A DNA stretch of 14,085 bases. Source: Candidatus Merdimorpha stercoravium. Its GTDB lineage: Bacteria; Bacteroidota; Bacteroidia; Flavobacteriales; UBA1820. The stretch is taken from contig DVLY01000103.1 of assembly GCA_018715295.1 (NCBI GenBank), positions 1 through 14,085 on the forward strand. Reading direction: 5' to 3'. Position numbers and translations under genes: made by a program. Below are positions 1 to 7,670 of the stretch, piece after piece (positions within the stretch are counted from its first letter, which is position 1; the number at the start of each line of letters is the position of its first letter). A model generated the notes under the pieces. The model did not search any database. It saw only the letters and a program-made list of their open reading frames with translations, and was not told the DNA's origin.

Positions 1-75
1 GCCCCCGGCGCTTCGCTTGCCCGCCTCAAAAAACGGATTTTTTATAAAGACAGTAAAGGGGGAGTGGGAGGAACC

Positions 76-456
76 TTATTCCCCGGCGATCATCATGATC
101 TCAATGTTGACGTTCTTGGGCAGGTTGGCTACCTGGTAAGCTACGCGGGCCGGTGCCGTCTCGGGCTTGAAGTATTCGGAATATACCTTGTTGACCTTTT
201 CAAAGTCGTTGATATCCTTGAGCAGGATGGTAGCCTGGAGAACATTTTCGAAGGTCATGCCGGCCGCGCGGAGGATTTCGCCGATGTTGTCCATCACCAG
301 GCGGGTCTCCTTCTTGGCCGAATCCAGCACCACCTTGCCCGTTTCGGGGTCGATGGGGATTTGTCCGGAGATGTAGAGCATCGAGCCGTATTTTACAGCC
401 TGGGAGTACGCACCGATGGGTTGGGGAGCTTTGGGGGTAAAGATGATCTGTTTCAT
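76..456 (-). CDS. ridA: RidA family reactive enamine/imine deaminase
   Basis: 126-residue cytosolic protein, the normal size for the RidA/YjgF/UK114 family. The family hydrolyses reactive enamine/imine intermediates such as 2-aminoacrylate released by PLP-dependent dehydratases, giving 2-keto acids and ammonia and so protecting PLP enzymes. Visible signature features: the N-terminal PIGAYSQA segment (residues 13-20, Tyr17), YISGQIPIDPETG (28-40), and the C-terminal APARVAYQVA with Arg104, the residue that binds the substrate carboxylate in active RidA proteins, plus Glu119 in NVNIEI. Arg104 argues for true deaminase activity rather than an inactive paralogue. The ATG at 456 is chosen because the family begins here; the frame is open further upstream only by running antisense-like through the end of the preceding gene. 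It lies 26 bp after the LptD-like gene on the same strand with no promoter visible between, so co-transcription is likely, although the functions are unrelated. Confidence 0.95.
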   Translation of the reverse strand: MKQIIFTPKAPQPIGAYSQAVKYGSMLYISGQIPIDPETGKVVLDSAKKETRLVMDNIGEILRAAGMTFENVLQATILLKDINDFEKVNKVYSEYFKPETAPARVAYQVANLPKNVNIEIMMIAGE

Positions 457-482
457 GGTATCAAGGAGTCTGGTTGATTGGT

Positions 483-3218
483 TCAGTTGAAGATAGAGCT
501 GCGGTAATACTTGCTTTGGTCGTACTTCAAGTCGCGCAGCAGCGAAGCCGAAACGCCGATGAAGAAACTGTAGTTGGAATAGTACGAGATAGGCGCCCAG
601 GTGAGGGTCATGTTCCAGGTGCCGAGGCTGCGGGCGAAATTGAAACGCAGGTCGGTGATCTTGCTGGCTTCGAAATCGTATCCGGTGCTCATTTCCATCT
701 TCCATTTCTGGGAAAAGGCCAACGAGCCGCTCAGGGTGAGCGAATTGGTCTTGGTCGGTGTTTTTGAGGTTTTGCTGTACGAGTAAGTATACGAGAGCCG
801 GATCGACCAGTCGGGGGCATAGCTCATGTAGCCATCCGGGTCGTAGGTGCCTTCCGAGTCGCTGTTTTTACTCAGTTCCGTGTTCCCGCTTTGGCCTTCT
901 TTCTTTTTGCGGAAGTCGGCCTGGGAGACGGTAAAACCGGTGTTGAAGCTGGCGAAGGTCAGACGGGGAGGCCCGTATTCGTCGATGCGGTTGTAGTTTT
1001 CATCCACCTTGTACGGGGAGAAGTTGAACCGGAAGTTCAGGTTGACGCGGTTTTGGAAAAAGTTGGTGCTTCCCGAGATAGGGATGTCCGACAGTTTGAA
1101 CTGCGCCGCAGCGAAGTTGTACGATATGCTGGTGTTGAGGTTGTTGAGCAGCTTTATCTTTTTGGTCTTCGTGCCGGTGGAGTCGCTCTTGTCCGCTACT
1201 TTGGCTTCGAAATTGTTGGAGAGTGAAAAAGCGAGGGACTGCTGCTGCCCGCCGAACCCCGGCGGCGAACTGATCCCGACCCCGGCGTCGAAGTACGAGA
1301 AATACTGGAGTTCGGCCAGTCGGTCGCCCGTCTGCACGGCGTAGTAGTATCCCCAGAATTCGGTCGAAAAGTCCGGAGAAAAGGTGTAGGATAAAGAAGG
1401 GCTCACCACATGCCGGATGGCGCGCAGGGAGCCTTTCTCCCCGAAATTGAACAGCCCGTAGAGCATCGTGGAGAGCGAAGCCGACGTGCTGAAAGTACGC
1501 AGGGCCTTGAATCCCGAAAGGGTGTCCGCTACCAGGGTGCCGCTATCCTCGTCCCAATGCTTCTGGGTGTATTTGAAGTTCCAGTCCTCGTTGTAGTTTG
1601 CACTCAGGCTCAGGCTGAAGTACTTCATCACCTTGTAGGTGGCGCTGATGGGGATGCGGTGGGTAACGCCCATCTTGGCTTTCTTCCACATGTTCGAGGT
1701 CATGAAATCGCTGATCGGCAGGTCGGATACCGTGTTGGTCCCGGTCATGGTCCACTGCAGGTTGATCTTCTCGTACCATTTCCGTCCGTCGGATTCCTTG
1801 CGCTTGAAGGGGTAGATGCGGTTCATCGTTACCAGCAGCGTCGGGAAGGTCAGGGACATCCTGTCCGTGGAGTTGTTCTGGGACTGGTTGATCGTCAGGC
1901 TGGTGGTGAAGGGCGAAGAACCCCAGGTCTTGCTCAGGTTGATGGAGGACGAGGTAACGGAATTGGTGATGTAGTTGTTGGTATAGATCTGATCCAGCGA
2001 ATTCTGGTAATATCCCGACGACGAGAAATTGACATTGGCCGAAAGGGAAAGCCCCGGCATCCACTTGCTGTCCTGGCGGTGGCTCCAAGTCAGGCTCCAA
2101 GGGCGGCTCTTGCTGTAGTTCGGCAGGCCGATCTCGCCGTACACCGTGTTGGAAAAGTCGAACGAAAGGCTTCCCGAGAAGTGGTATTTCCAGATGTAAT
2201 TCAGTGTGGTACGGATCGCCCAGGAACCTTTCGTGTAAATGTCCCCCCGGACTTCGGCGTGGAGGTAGTCGTTGAATACCAGGTAATACCCCAGGTTCCG
2301 CAAGCCGAACCCTTGGTCGTTGGTCACATCGTAACTGGGTAGCAGTACCCCCGAGGCCGGATAGGTGTTCAACGGGAAAAAGGCGAACGGCAGTACCAGC
2401 GGAGTGGGCACATCCGCGATGTACAACTGGGAAAAACCGGCCACGAGGCTTTCTCCGGCGGTCATTTTCACCCGGCTCGATCGGATGTAGTAATCCGTCT
2501 CTTCGCCCGTGCCGTCTATCCAGCCGCGAAGTTTTTCATCGGTGGAAAAATAGAAGTCGGAAGCGTAGTAGACGTTTTCCCCTTCCTTGCGCACGTCCCG
2601 TCCCGCTCCGTAGCCTTCCTGCTGGCTGGTCTTCACGTTGCGGATGTAACCGCGCTGGGTGTTGTAGTCGTACACCATCGAATAGGCGTCGTACTGCTGG
2701 TCGCCCTGGGTGAAGATGGGTTTTTGGGTCTGCAAACCGGTAGAGTCCAGGATGGAACGCGCATAGGCAATGCCGTTGGCGTAGTCCAGCATGATGTACC
2801 CGGCCTGGATCTTTACATCGCCGTAGACGATCTGCGCCTCGTCGTAGAAGTAAGCCCGCTTGGTCGTTTCGTCGATGTCGTAAAACCCTTTCGCCTGGTA
2901 ATTGACGTCGCTCATCAGGATGCGGTCTTTTCGCAGCGCCGCACTGTCGGCTACCGTGAGGGTATCGGAAAAAGGATCCACTGCGGTGGAATCGCCCGGA
3001 AGGAGGCCGGGGATGTTTTCCGGAAAGGCCATTTGGTCGCCTGTCCAGGAAAGGCTGTCGGTCGCCTGCGCAGGAAGTTCCGGTACGGCCAGCGTGGTGG
3101 TATCGGCGGGCAGCAGCGCAACGCCTCGCTCCGTCGGCCGGATATGGGCGTATGCAGCCTGGGCAAAAAAGGCAAGCAGCAAAAAAAACGTTAGTATGCC
3201 TTTGCGATTTGTGTACAA
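483..3218 (-). CDS. lptD: LptD/OstA-like outer-membrane LPS-assembly protein (TTG start)
   Basis: About 911 residues. Family role: a large beta-barrel in the outer membrane that receives lipopolysaccharide from the periplasmic Lpt bridge and inserts it into the outer leaflet. What is seen: a signal peptide (residues 1-24: short basic stretch NRKG, hydrophobic core ILTFFLLLAFFAQ, AYA cleavage site). Next comes an OstA/LptA-like jelly-roll region at about 105-200 with short strands such as AYFYDEAQIVYGDVKIQAG. Then an LptD-type motif ADVPTPLVLPFAFFPL (268-283) followed by GVLLPSYDVTNDQGFG. The rest is alternating aromatic/polar strands rich in Tyr, Ser and Asn, typical of a barrel. No ATG or GTG is suitably placed; TTG at 3218 sits four codons before the basic n-region. 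The frame is open up to 4481, but that part is antisense to the amidase gene and is not credible. Divergent from the amidase. The gene symbol is by family; an OstA-like paralogue is the alternative. Confidence 0.88.
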   Translation of the reverse strand: MYTNRKGILTFFLLLAFFAQAAYAHIRPTERGVALLPADTTTLAVPELPAQATDSLSWTGDQMAFPENIPGLLPGDSTAVDPFSDTLTVADSAALRKDRILMSDVNYQAKGFYDIDETTKRAYFYDEAQIVYGDVKIQAGYIMLDYANGIAYARSILDSTGLQTQKPIFTQGDQQYDAYSMVYDYNTQRGYIRNVKTSQQEGYGAGRDVRKEGENVYYASDFYFSTDEKLRGWIDGTGEETDYYIRSSRVKMTAGESLVAGFSQLYIADVPTPLVLPFAFFPLNTYPASGVLLPSYDVTNDQGFGLRNLGYYLVFNDYLHAEVRGDIYTKGSWAIRTTLNYIWKYHFSGSLSFDFSNTVYGEIGLPNYSKSRPWSLTWSHRQDSKWMPGLSLSANVNFSSSGYYQNSLDQIYTNNYITNSVTSSSINLSKTWGSSPFTTSLTINQSQNNSTDRMSLTFPTLLVTMNRIYPFKRKESDGRKWYEKINLQWTMTGTNTVSDLPISDFMTSNMWKKAKMGVTHRIPISATYKVMKYFSLSLSANYNEDWNFKYTQKHWDEDSGTLVADTLSGFKALRTFSTSASLSTMLYGLFNFGEKGSLRAIRHVVSPSLSYTFSPDFSTEFWGYYYAVQTGDRLAELQYFSYFDAGVGISSPPGFGGQQQSLAFSLSNNFEAKVADKSDSTGTKTKKIKLLNNLNTSISYNFAAAQFKLSDIPISGSTNFFQNRVNLNFRFNFSPYKVDENYNRIDEYGPPRLTFASFNTGFTVSQADFRKKKEGQSGNTELSKNSDSEGTYDPDGYMSYAPDWSIRLSYTYSYSKTSKTPTKTNSLTLSGSLAFSQKWKMEMSTGYDFEASKITDLRFNFARSLGTWNMTLTWAPISYYSNYSFFIGVSASLLRDLKYDQSKYYRSSIFN

Positions 3219-3290
3219 TGCTTTTAAGTAATAATTTTGCTGGGGAGTTGCCCGTATGCCCGTATTTTCCCCGGATGGTTTTACAAGGCT

Positions 3291-3298
3291 CAAAATTA
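3291..3298 (-). promoter_or_regulatory. Candidate -7 box for the lptD-ridA unit
   Basis: Read on the minus strand this is TAATTTTG, an exact match to the Bacteroidetes -7 consensus TAnnTTTG, 72 bp before the proposed TTG start of the LptD-like gene. No convincing TTTG or TTG element is found about 19-20 bp further upstream, so the assignment rests on the -7 box and its position in the 192-bp divergent gap shared with the amidase gene. Confidence 0.45.
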
Positions 3299-3364
3299 TC
3301 AAATTTTTACGGCTTTGGCTGTCCTTGCGCGCGTTAATGCGGTGCGAAATTTGATCTTTCGGAG

Positions 3365-3397
3365 TTTTGCGGAAAAGGGCAACGGACAATAAATTGA
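3365..3397 (+). promoter_or_regulatory. Weak candidate promoter for the amidase gene
   Basis: TTTTG at 3365-3369 is followed after 20 bp by TAAATTGA at 3390-3397, one base away from TAnnTTTG. Transcription would begin just before the ATG at 3411, giving a very short leader. No better match was found in the gap between the divergent genes (3219-3410). Confidence 0.25.
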
Positions 3398-3410
3398 TAA
3401 TGAATAAAAT

Positions 3411-4598
3411 ATGTTTTTGAGAAAAGATAGGTTCTTCGCTTGGGGTACCCGAGGATGGATCGGGGCGCTTCTCCTGTTGGCCGCCGGATTTTTCCCGGGA
3501 CAGGTACACGCCCAGTCGCCGGGCGAAGGGAAATTCATCGTCGTGCTGGATCCCGGCCATGGGGGGAAAGATCCCGGAACGCTCGGGACGCGGCGTACCC
3601 GCATCTATGAAAAGCACGTGGTGTTGGCCGTGGCGCAAAAACTGCGGGATATGTTGCAGGACAGTCTGCCCGATGTGCGAGTCATCCTTACGCGCGACGG
3701 AGACCGGTATCCTTCTTTCAAGGAGCGGGTCGATGCCGCCAACAAAAACCGGGCCGATCTGTTCGTCTCCATCCATTGCAATGCGGCAGGTAGCAGTGCC
3801 GCATGTGGAGCGGAGACCTATGTGATGGCCACCAACACGTCGGCAGCCAATCTCGAAATCTCCAAAACGGAAAACGCTCCGATGCTCATGGAGGAAAATT
3901 ACCGGGAAGTGTATCGCGGTTTCGATCCCGATGACCTGGAGTCGAATATCGGGAAGAACATCGAGCAATTTGCCAACATGAAGCACAGCATCGCTTTCGC
4001 AGCCTTGGCACAGGAGGGGATGAACCGCATTGGAGGACGGAAAGACCTCGGGGTCAAGCAAGCCGTGCTGTACGTAACTTATGCCACGATCGTCCCGGCT
4101 GTGCTGGTGGAACTGGGCTTCTTGTCCAACCGTACCGAAGAGTCCTTTTTGCATTCCGAACATGGACAGACCCTGATGGCCCGTTCGTTGTACGATGCCA
4201 TTCGTAAGTACAAGATACGTTTCTACGATGTGCTCGAAGGCAATACCTCCTCGGCGTCCAGCATCGAAAGCGTGATGTCCGCCGTGCTGGCCGACCCCTC
4301 CTCCGAAGGACAGGATCGGGATGCCGCCTCTGCGGTACAGTATTGCGTGCAACTCACCGCTTCGCCCAAAGCACTGGATGTGCGAACGAACGTACTGCTG
4401 AAAAAATTCCGGGGAGTGGTGTATTTCCGGGAAAACGGGATGTACAAGTACACCACGGCGCGGGTATCGCGCTATGCCCAAGCGGTGGAGGCACTCGCGG
4501 ACGCCCGGGAAAAGGGAGCGAAGGATGCCTTCATCGTGGCCTTTCGCGGCGACGAAAAGATCGATGTAGCCCGGGCGCGCTCGCTTTCGGGGGAATAA
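3411..4598 (+). CDS. Secreted N-acetylmuramoyl-L-alanine amidase (Amidase_3) with C-terminal SPOR-like domain
   Basis: 395 residues. The enzyme cleaves the amide bond between N-acetylmuramic acid and the L-alanine of the peptide stem in periplasmic peptidoglycan, typically during cell separation. A signal peptide covers about residues 1-34 (hydrophobic IGALLLLAAGFF, cleavage near VHA/QS). The catalytic domain (41-270) has the AmiC-type zinc site: His50 in VVLDPGHGGKDPG, Glu67 in IYEKHV, His122 in SIHCNAA, and the catalytic Glu234 in PAVLVELGFLSN. A variable insert (about 145-200) precedes the last strand, which in this family may occlude the active site until an activator binds. The C-terminal part (about 308-395, starting QYCVQLTASPK and ending with a K-DAFIVAF segment) looks like a SPOR domain, which binds denuded septal glycan. 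It is divergent from lptD, and an MCE protein with its own promoter follows 68 bp later. Family assignment is firm; the SPOR call is less so. Confidence 0.95.
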   Translation: MFLRKDRFFAWGTRGWIGALLLLAAGFFPGQVHAQSPGEGKFIVVLDPGHGGKDPGTLGTRRTRIYEKHVVLAVAQKLRDMLQDSLPDVRVILTRDGDRYPSFKERVDAANKNRADLFVSIHCNAAGSSAACGAETYVMATNTSAANLEISKTENAPMLMEENYREVYRGFDPDDLESNIGKNIEQFANMKHSIAFAALAQEGMNRIGGRKDLGVKQAVLYVTYATIVPAVLVELGFLSNRTEESFLHSEHGQTLMARSLYDAIRKYKIRFYDVLEGNTSSASSIESVMSAVLADPSSEGQDRDAASAVQYCVQLTASPKALDVRTNVLLKKFRGVVYFRENGMYKYTTARVSRYAQAVEALADAREKGAKDAFIVAFRGDEKIDVARARSLSGE

Positions 4599-4602
4599 TC
4601 CG

Positions 4603-4633
4603 TTGGCGGCTTGACGGTTTTTCTCTACCTTTG
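4603..4633 (+). promoter_or_regulatory. Bacteroidetes-type promoter of the MCE gene
   Basis: TTG at 4603-4605, a 20-bp spacer and TACCTTTG at 4626-4633 match the Bacteroidetes housekeeping sigma consensus. The -7 box lies 33 bp before the TTG start of the MCE protein, so this gene can be transcribed separately from the amidase gene. Confidence 0.75.
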
Positions 4634-4666
4634 CACGGATAAGCTAACGAAAAAACGGTTTCGGCC

Positions 4667-5653
4667 TTGAAATACAAGAGAGAATTCAAGATAGGATTGG
4701 TGAGCTTCGTGATCCTCATCGCATTTATCTGGGGTGTGAATTTCATCAAGGGGCACAATTTCTTCAGCCCGAACAACAGTTATTATGCCGTGTATCCTTC
4801 TTCGGGAGGCTTGCAGACCGGGCGTGTGGTCAAGATCAATGGCGTAACGGTAGGCTTGGTGTCGGACATCAGTTTTTATTCTCCCGATCTGGACAGCGTC
4901 GTAGTGCGTTTCGATGTGGACAAGAAGTACCGCTTCACCCGCAATTCCATCGTGGAGATCGGTTCCGGGACCTCGCTCATGTCGGATGTGGAGATGAACA
5001 TCGTGCTCGCCCCCGGCGGAATGCTGGCCGAGGACGGGGATACCCTCCAGGGGGTTCTCAACGGAGGGTTGATGGAGATGATCGGTAGCACGATCAAGCC
5101 GCTGCGCACCTCGATGGTCCAGACTCTGGCTTCGTTGGATTCCGCGCTCAAGCGGGTAAATGAGTTGATGGACCAGGAGAACCAGGCGAATATCTCCTCG
5201 TCGCTGGCCTCGCTCTCCGTTACCCTGGGAAATACCCGGAAGATGTCGGCCGATCTGGCGGCCCTGTTGGATCAGGAGCAAGGGCAGATCCCCCGTATCG
5301 CCGACCACCTGGCTTCCGGCACGGGCAAACTGGACAGCCTGCTCGCGGAGGTTTCGGCAGAGGATTTTGCCTCCACGCTGGCCGATCTGCGCAGTACGTT
5401 GGCCAACCTGACGGAGATCACGGCCAAGGTCAAGGCCGGCGAAGGCACCGTAGGCCGCTTGTTGGAAGACGGGCAGGTCTATGACAATCTGGTCGAGGCT
5501 ACCCGTTCGCTCGATGCGCTGCTGGCCGATGTAAAAGCCAACCCGGGGCGCTACGTCAATGTCTCGGTCTTCGGCAAGAAAGAGCCTACCGAGACCAGCC
5601 GGGTGAAGGATTCGCTGCGGGCGGCCCGCCTTCGTGCCCGCGCAGCCGAATAA
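4667..5653 (+). CDS. MCE/MlaD-family lipid-transport protein (TTG start)
   Basis: 328 residues. MCE proteins form hexameric rings anchored in the inner membrane and carry phospholipids or other lipids between inner and outer membranes together with an MlaE-type permease and MlaF-type ATPase; neither partner is in this window. Layout: a short basic N-terminus, one membrane helix at about residues 10-27 (LVSFVILIAFIWGVNFI), an MCE domain at about 37-117 with the typical GGLQTGRVVKINGVTVGLV stretch, and then a long helical region (about 136-300, many Leu/Ala heptad-like positions) expected to form a tube or coiled coil. The C-terminus is basic and Ala/Arg-rich. The start is TTG at 4667: an in-frame stop lies at 4640-4642, there is no ATG or GTG between, and the next Met is beyond residue 100 inside the MCE domain. 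A matching promoter just upstream supports this start. Confidence 0.92.
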   Translation: MKYKREFKIGLVSFVILIAFIWGVNFIKGHNFFSPNNSYYAVYPSSGGLQTGRVVKINGVTVGLVSDISFYSPDLDSVVVRFDVDKKYRFTRNSIVEIGSGTSLMSDVEMNIVLAPGGMLAEDGDTLQGVLNGGLMEMIGSTIKPLRTSMVQTLASLDSALKRVNELMDQENQANISSSLASLSVTLGNTRKMSADLAALLDQEQGQIPRIADHLASGTGKLDSLLAEVSAEDFASTLADLRSTLANLTEITAKVKAGEGTVGRLLEDGQVYDNLVEATRSLDALLADVKANPGRYVNVSVFGKKEPTETSRVKDSLRAARLRARAAE

Positions 5654-5734
5654 TGATTTCTCCCGCCTTGTCTTGCGGGGGAGGGGTCAGGCGGTCGCGG
5701 CGCGATAATACCATCCTGTGATATTTTTTGAAAA

Positions 5735-7555
5735 ATGACAGGCATTTCCCTTTGGCTGTACGTGTTTTTCGCCGGGGTGGTCGCGGCGGCCATCCTTTGG
5801 CGTGCGTGGCGCATCCTTCGCGCTTGCCGCAGCGGAAAGGAAACGCCTGCGGCGCATCCGCGTCCTCCGTTCGGGGATCGCTGCGGGACGGACCTGCGGA
5901 CTTTTTTCCAAAAACGTTGGGCGGCAGTGCTTCACACGGTGCTGGTGTTTTCGTTCCTGGGGATGTGCGTGGATGCGTTGTGGTATCCGTTGGGTGCGGG
6001 GGGAGAGGCTTACCGTATCTTTTCGGCGGGCAACGCAGCCCTGGCTGCGGCGGCTATCGCCGCCGCAGCAGGGCTGCTTGCCCGCCGCATTCGTTCCATC
6101 GCGCGTTACTGGAGCCTTTCCCCCGCCCAGCGCCGGGACGGTTTTGCCGTGCTGGGCTTGGAGATCGCCTCGGCTGCTACGCTGTTGGCCGTGTACGCAG
6201 GCTGGCAGCAGGGAGCGTGGTGGCATTACGGTATCCTGCTCGTTTTCGGACTGTACATCACCTTTTCCAAGCACCTGCACATATTCCTGGCGCCGGTGTA
6301 TTTGGCCGTCTTCGGCCGGAGGGAGACCTTTTCCCCCGATGACATGCCGGAAGTAGCCCGCGAACTGGACGTATTGGAGGGGCGCGCCCCCGTTTCGGAA
6401 ACGCCGCCGGAGCGGATGGGAGCCTGTCAAGCGTCGGACCTTACGCGCGGAAGGCTGCTTTCCGCCTTTTCCTGTACCGAATGCGGGCGGTGCGAAAGCG
6501 TTTGTCCCGTGGCGGCGATAGGAGTTCCGCTTTCTCCCCGGAAGATCGTGGCGGAGGTGCGGCGTGCAGCGATGGGAGAGGATGATGGCGTGTTGTACGA
6601 CAAGTCCATCCTTCGGGACGAAGCCTTTGCCTGTATCTCGTGCGGGGCTTGTCTGGAGGCATGTCCCATTGCGATCTCTCCGATGGACCTTCTGCTCCAG
6701 GTGCGTCGTTATGCCGTGTTGGAGCAGGGGGAGCTTCCCCCCGAAGAAGCCCGTGTGGCGGAAAGCATCGTAGCTACGGGCAATCCTTGGGGAATGGAAA
6801 CGGCAGGCGAGGAGGCGGCGGAAGAAAGGATTCCGCTGGCCGATCCCGAGCATCCGACCGAGTACCTGTTGTGGCGGGGTTCGATGGGGATTTATGATCC
6901 GCAGGGGCGTGCGGCCGTTCGGACGGCTGCCCGTCTGTTGGACGCAGCGGGGGTGTCCTGGTCGGCTTTGCCGCAGGAAGAGGAATGCGACGTGGCCGAT
7001 CTGTTGCGTTACCAGGGGGATGAGTGGACGTTTTTGACCGCTGCCCGCCGCAATATCGAGTGTTTGCACCGGTATGGGGTGCGCAGGATCATTACCCCGT
7101 GTCCTCACAGCCTGTCGGTATTGCGGGATCAGTATCCTTCGCTCGGGGGAAGTTTTTCGGTGCAGCACCTCTCGGAATTCGTCCTGCAGGCTCTCCGGAA
7201 AGACAGGCTGCGATTGCCCCGTACCCTGGAGGGGCGAACGGTGGTGTATCACGATCCATGCCGGCTCTCGCGGGCGCACGTCGTGGAGGCTCCCCGGGAA
7301 GTGCTTCGGGCGCTCGGGGCGCAAGTGGTCGAGGCGCCGCAGGCCGGGCGAGGTTCGATGTGTTGCGGTGGGGGCGGGTATTTTGCGGAAGGGGAAGCCC
7401 CTGCGGGGATCGCTGCCCGGCGGATGGAACAACTGGCTTCTACCGGGGCGCAGGAAGTGATCACGGCCTGTCCGTACTGTTATCAGGTATTGTCGCAGCT
7501 TGCCGGAGAGAAGGTTCTTCCGGTGTCCGATTTGACACAGTGGCTGCGGGTCTGA
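5735..7555 (+). CDS. Membrane-anchored (Fe-S) oxidoreductase, HdrC-like + CCG (HdrB-like) fusion
   Basis: 606 residues. Seen in order: helices in the N-terminal 200 residues (about 5-22, 64-80, 100-116, 138-156, 163-180) with His67 and the SKHLHI segment (178-183), resembling the heme-b-binding membrane part of HdrE/NarI-like proteins. Then come two 4Fe-4S ferredoxin motifs, Cys247-250-253-257 and Cys300-303-306-310. The C-terminal half resembles a two-domain CCG protein. The second CCG unit is intact (Cys509 in HDPCR, Cys543-Cys544-Gly, Cys579 and Cys582 in CPYC). The first is degenerate: it keeps Cys418 and Cys456, but RGSMG stands where WVGCAG is usual and CPHS replaces CPHC. From family knowledge such proteins pass electrons between a quinone pool or heme and a soluble partner; the substrate is unknown. 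In many Bacteroidetes these two halves are separate adjacent genes, so this looks like a fusion. It starts 81 bp after the MCE gene; no clear promoter was seen. Confidence 0.88.
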   Translation: MTGISLWLYVFFAGVVAAAILWRAWRILRACRSGKETPAAHPRPPFGDRCGTDLRTFFQKRWAAVLHTVLVFSFLGMCVDALWYPLGAGGEAYRIFSAGNAALAAAAIAAAAGLLARRIRSIARYWSLSPAQRRDGFAVLGLEIASAATLLAVYAGWQQGAWWHYGILLVFGLYITFSKHLHIFLAPVYLAVFGRRETFSPDDMPEVARELDVLEGRAPVSETPPERMGACQASDLTRGRLLSAFSCTECGRCESVCPVAAIGVPLSPRKIVAEVRRAAMGEDDGVLYDKSILRDEAFACISCGACLEACPIAISPMDLLLQVRRYAVLEQGELPPEEARVAESIVATGNPWGMETAGEEAAEERIPLADPEHPTEYLLWRGSMGIYDPQGRAAVRTAARLLDAAGVSWSALPQEEECDVADLLRYQGDEWTFLTAARRNIECLHRYGVRRIITPCPHSLSVLRDQYPSLGGSFSVQHLSEFVLQALRKDRLRLPRTLEGRTVVYHDPCRLSRAHVVEAPREVLRALGAQVVEAPQAGRGSMCCGGGGYFAEGEAPAGIAARRMEQLASTGAQEVITACPYCYQVLSQLAGEKVLPVSDLTQWLRV

Positions 7556-7629
7556 ATGGGATTTTGATAAGACAGGAGGCGTCTCGGTTCCGTCAAGGGC
7601 GAAAATGTTGTTTTCGATTTACCGCTGCG

Positions 7630-7659
7630 TTGGCCTTTGCGTATATTTCCGTATCTTTG
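7630..7659 (+). promoter_or_regulatory. Promoter of the tmRNA gene
   Basis: TTG at 7630-7632, a 19-bp spacer and TATCTTTG at 7652-7659 match the Bacteroidetes consensus. The -7 box ends 11 bp before the mature tmRNA 5' end at 7671, so the primary transcript carries at most a few bases to be trimmed. Confidence 0.8.
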
Positions 7660-7670
7660 TCCCGATTGCA

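Noticed and set aside
1..75. Terminator of ridA, and a repeat shared with the right edge (both contain CGGGGGC or its complement)
   Set aside because: The AAAAAA/TTTTTT dyad has no GC stem, the GC-rich start has only short pairings, and the shared heptamer is too short to show a repeat.
457..705. N-terminal extension of RidA
   Set aside because: Would overlap the end of the LptD-like gene in another frame; the family starts at the Met at 456.
1410..2342. 310-residue open frame on the plus strand
   Set aside because: Antisense to the LptD-like gene, no signal or domain, valine/glycine/arginine-rich shadow.
3219..4481. Upstream extension of the LptD-like frame by about 420 codons
   Set aside because: It is antisense to a well-supported amidase gene, would bury the signal peptide in mid-protein, and reads as low-complexity shadow sequence.
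5719..5733. TATTTTTTG as promoter of the Fe-S gene
   Set aside because: One T too long for TAnnTTTG, no -33 partner, and only a few bases before the ATG.
5687..7432. 581-residue open frame on the minus strand
   Set aside because: Antisense to the Fe-S oxidoreductase; Arg/Pro/His-rich composition typical of a shadow of GC-rich coding sequence.
7600..7616. Hairpin CGAAAA/TTTTCG as terminator of the Fe-S gene
   Set aside because: Six base pairs, mostly A-T, and no T run after it; too weak to call.
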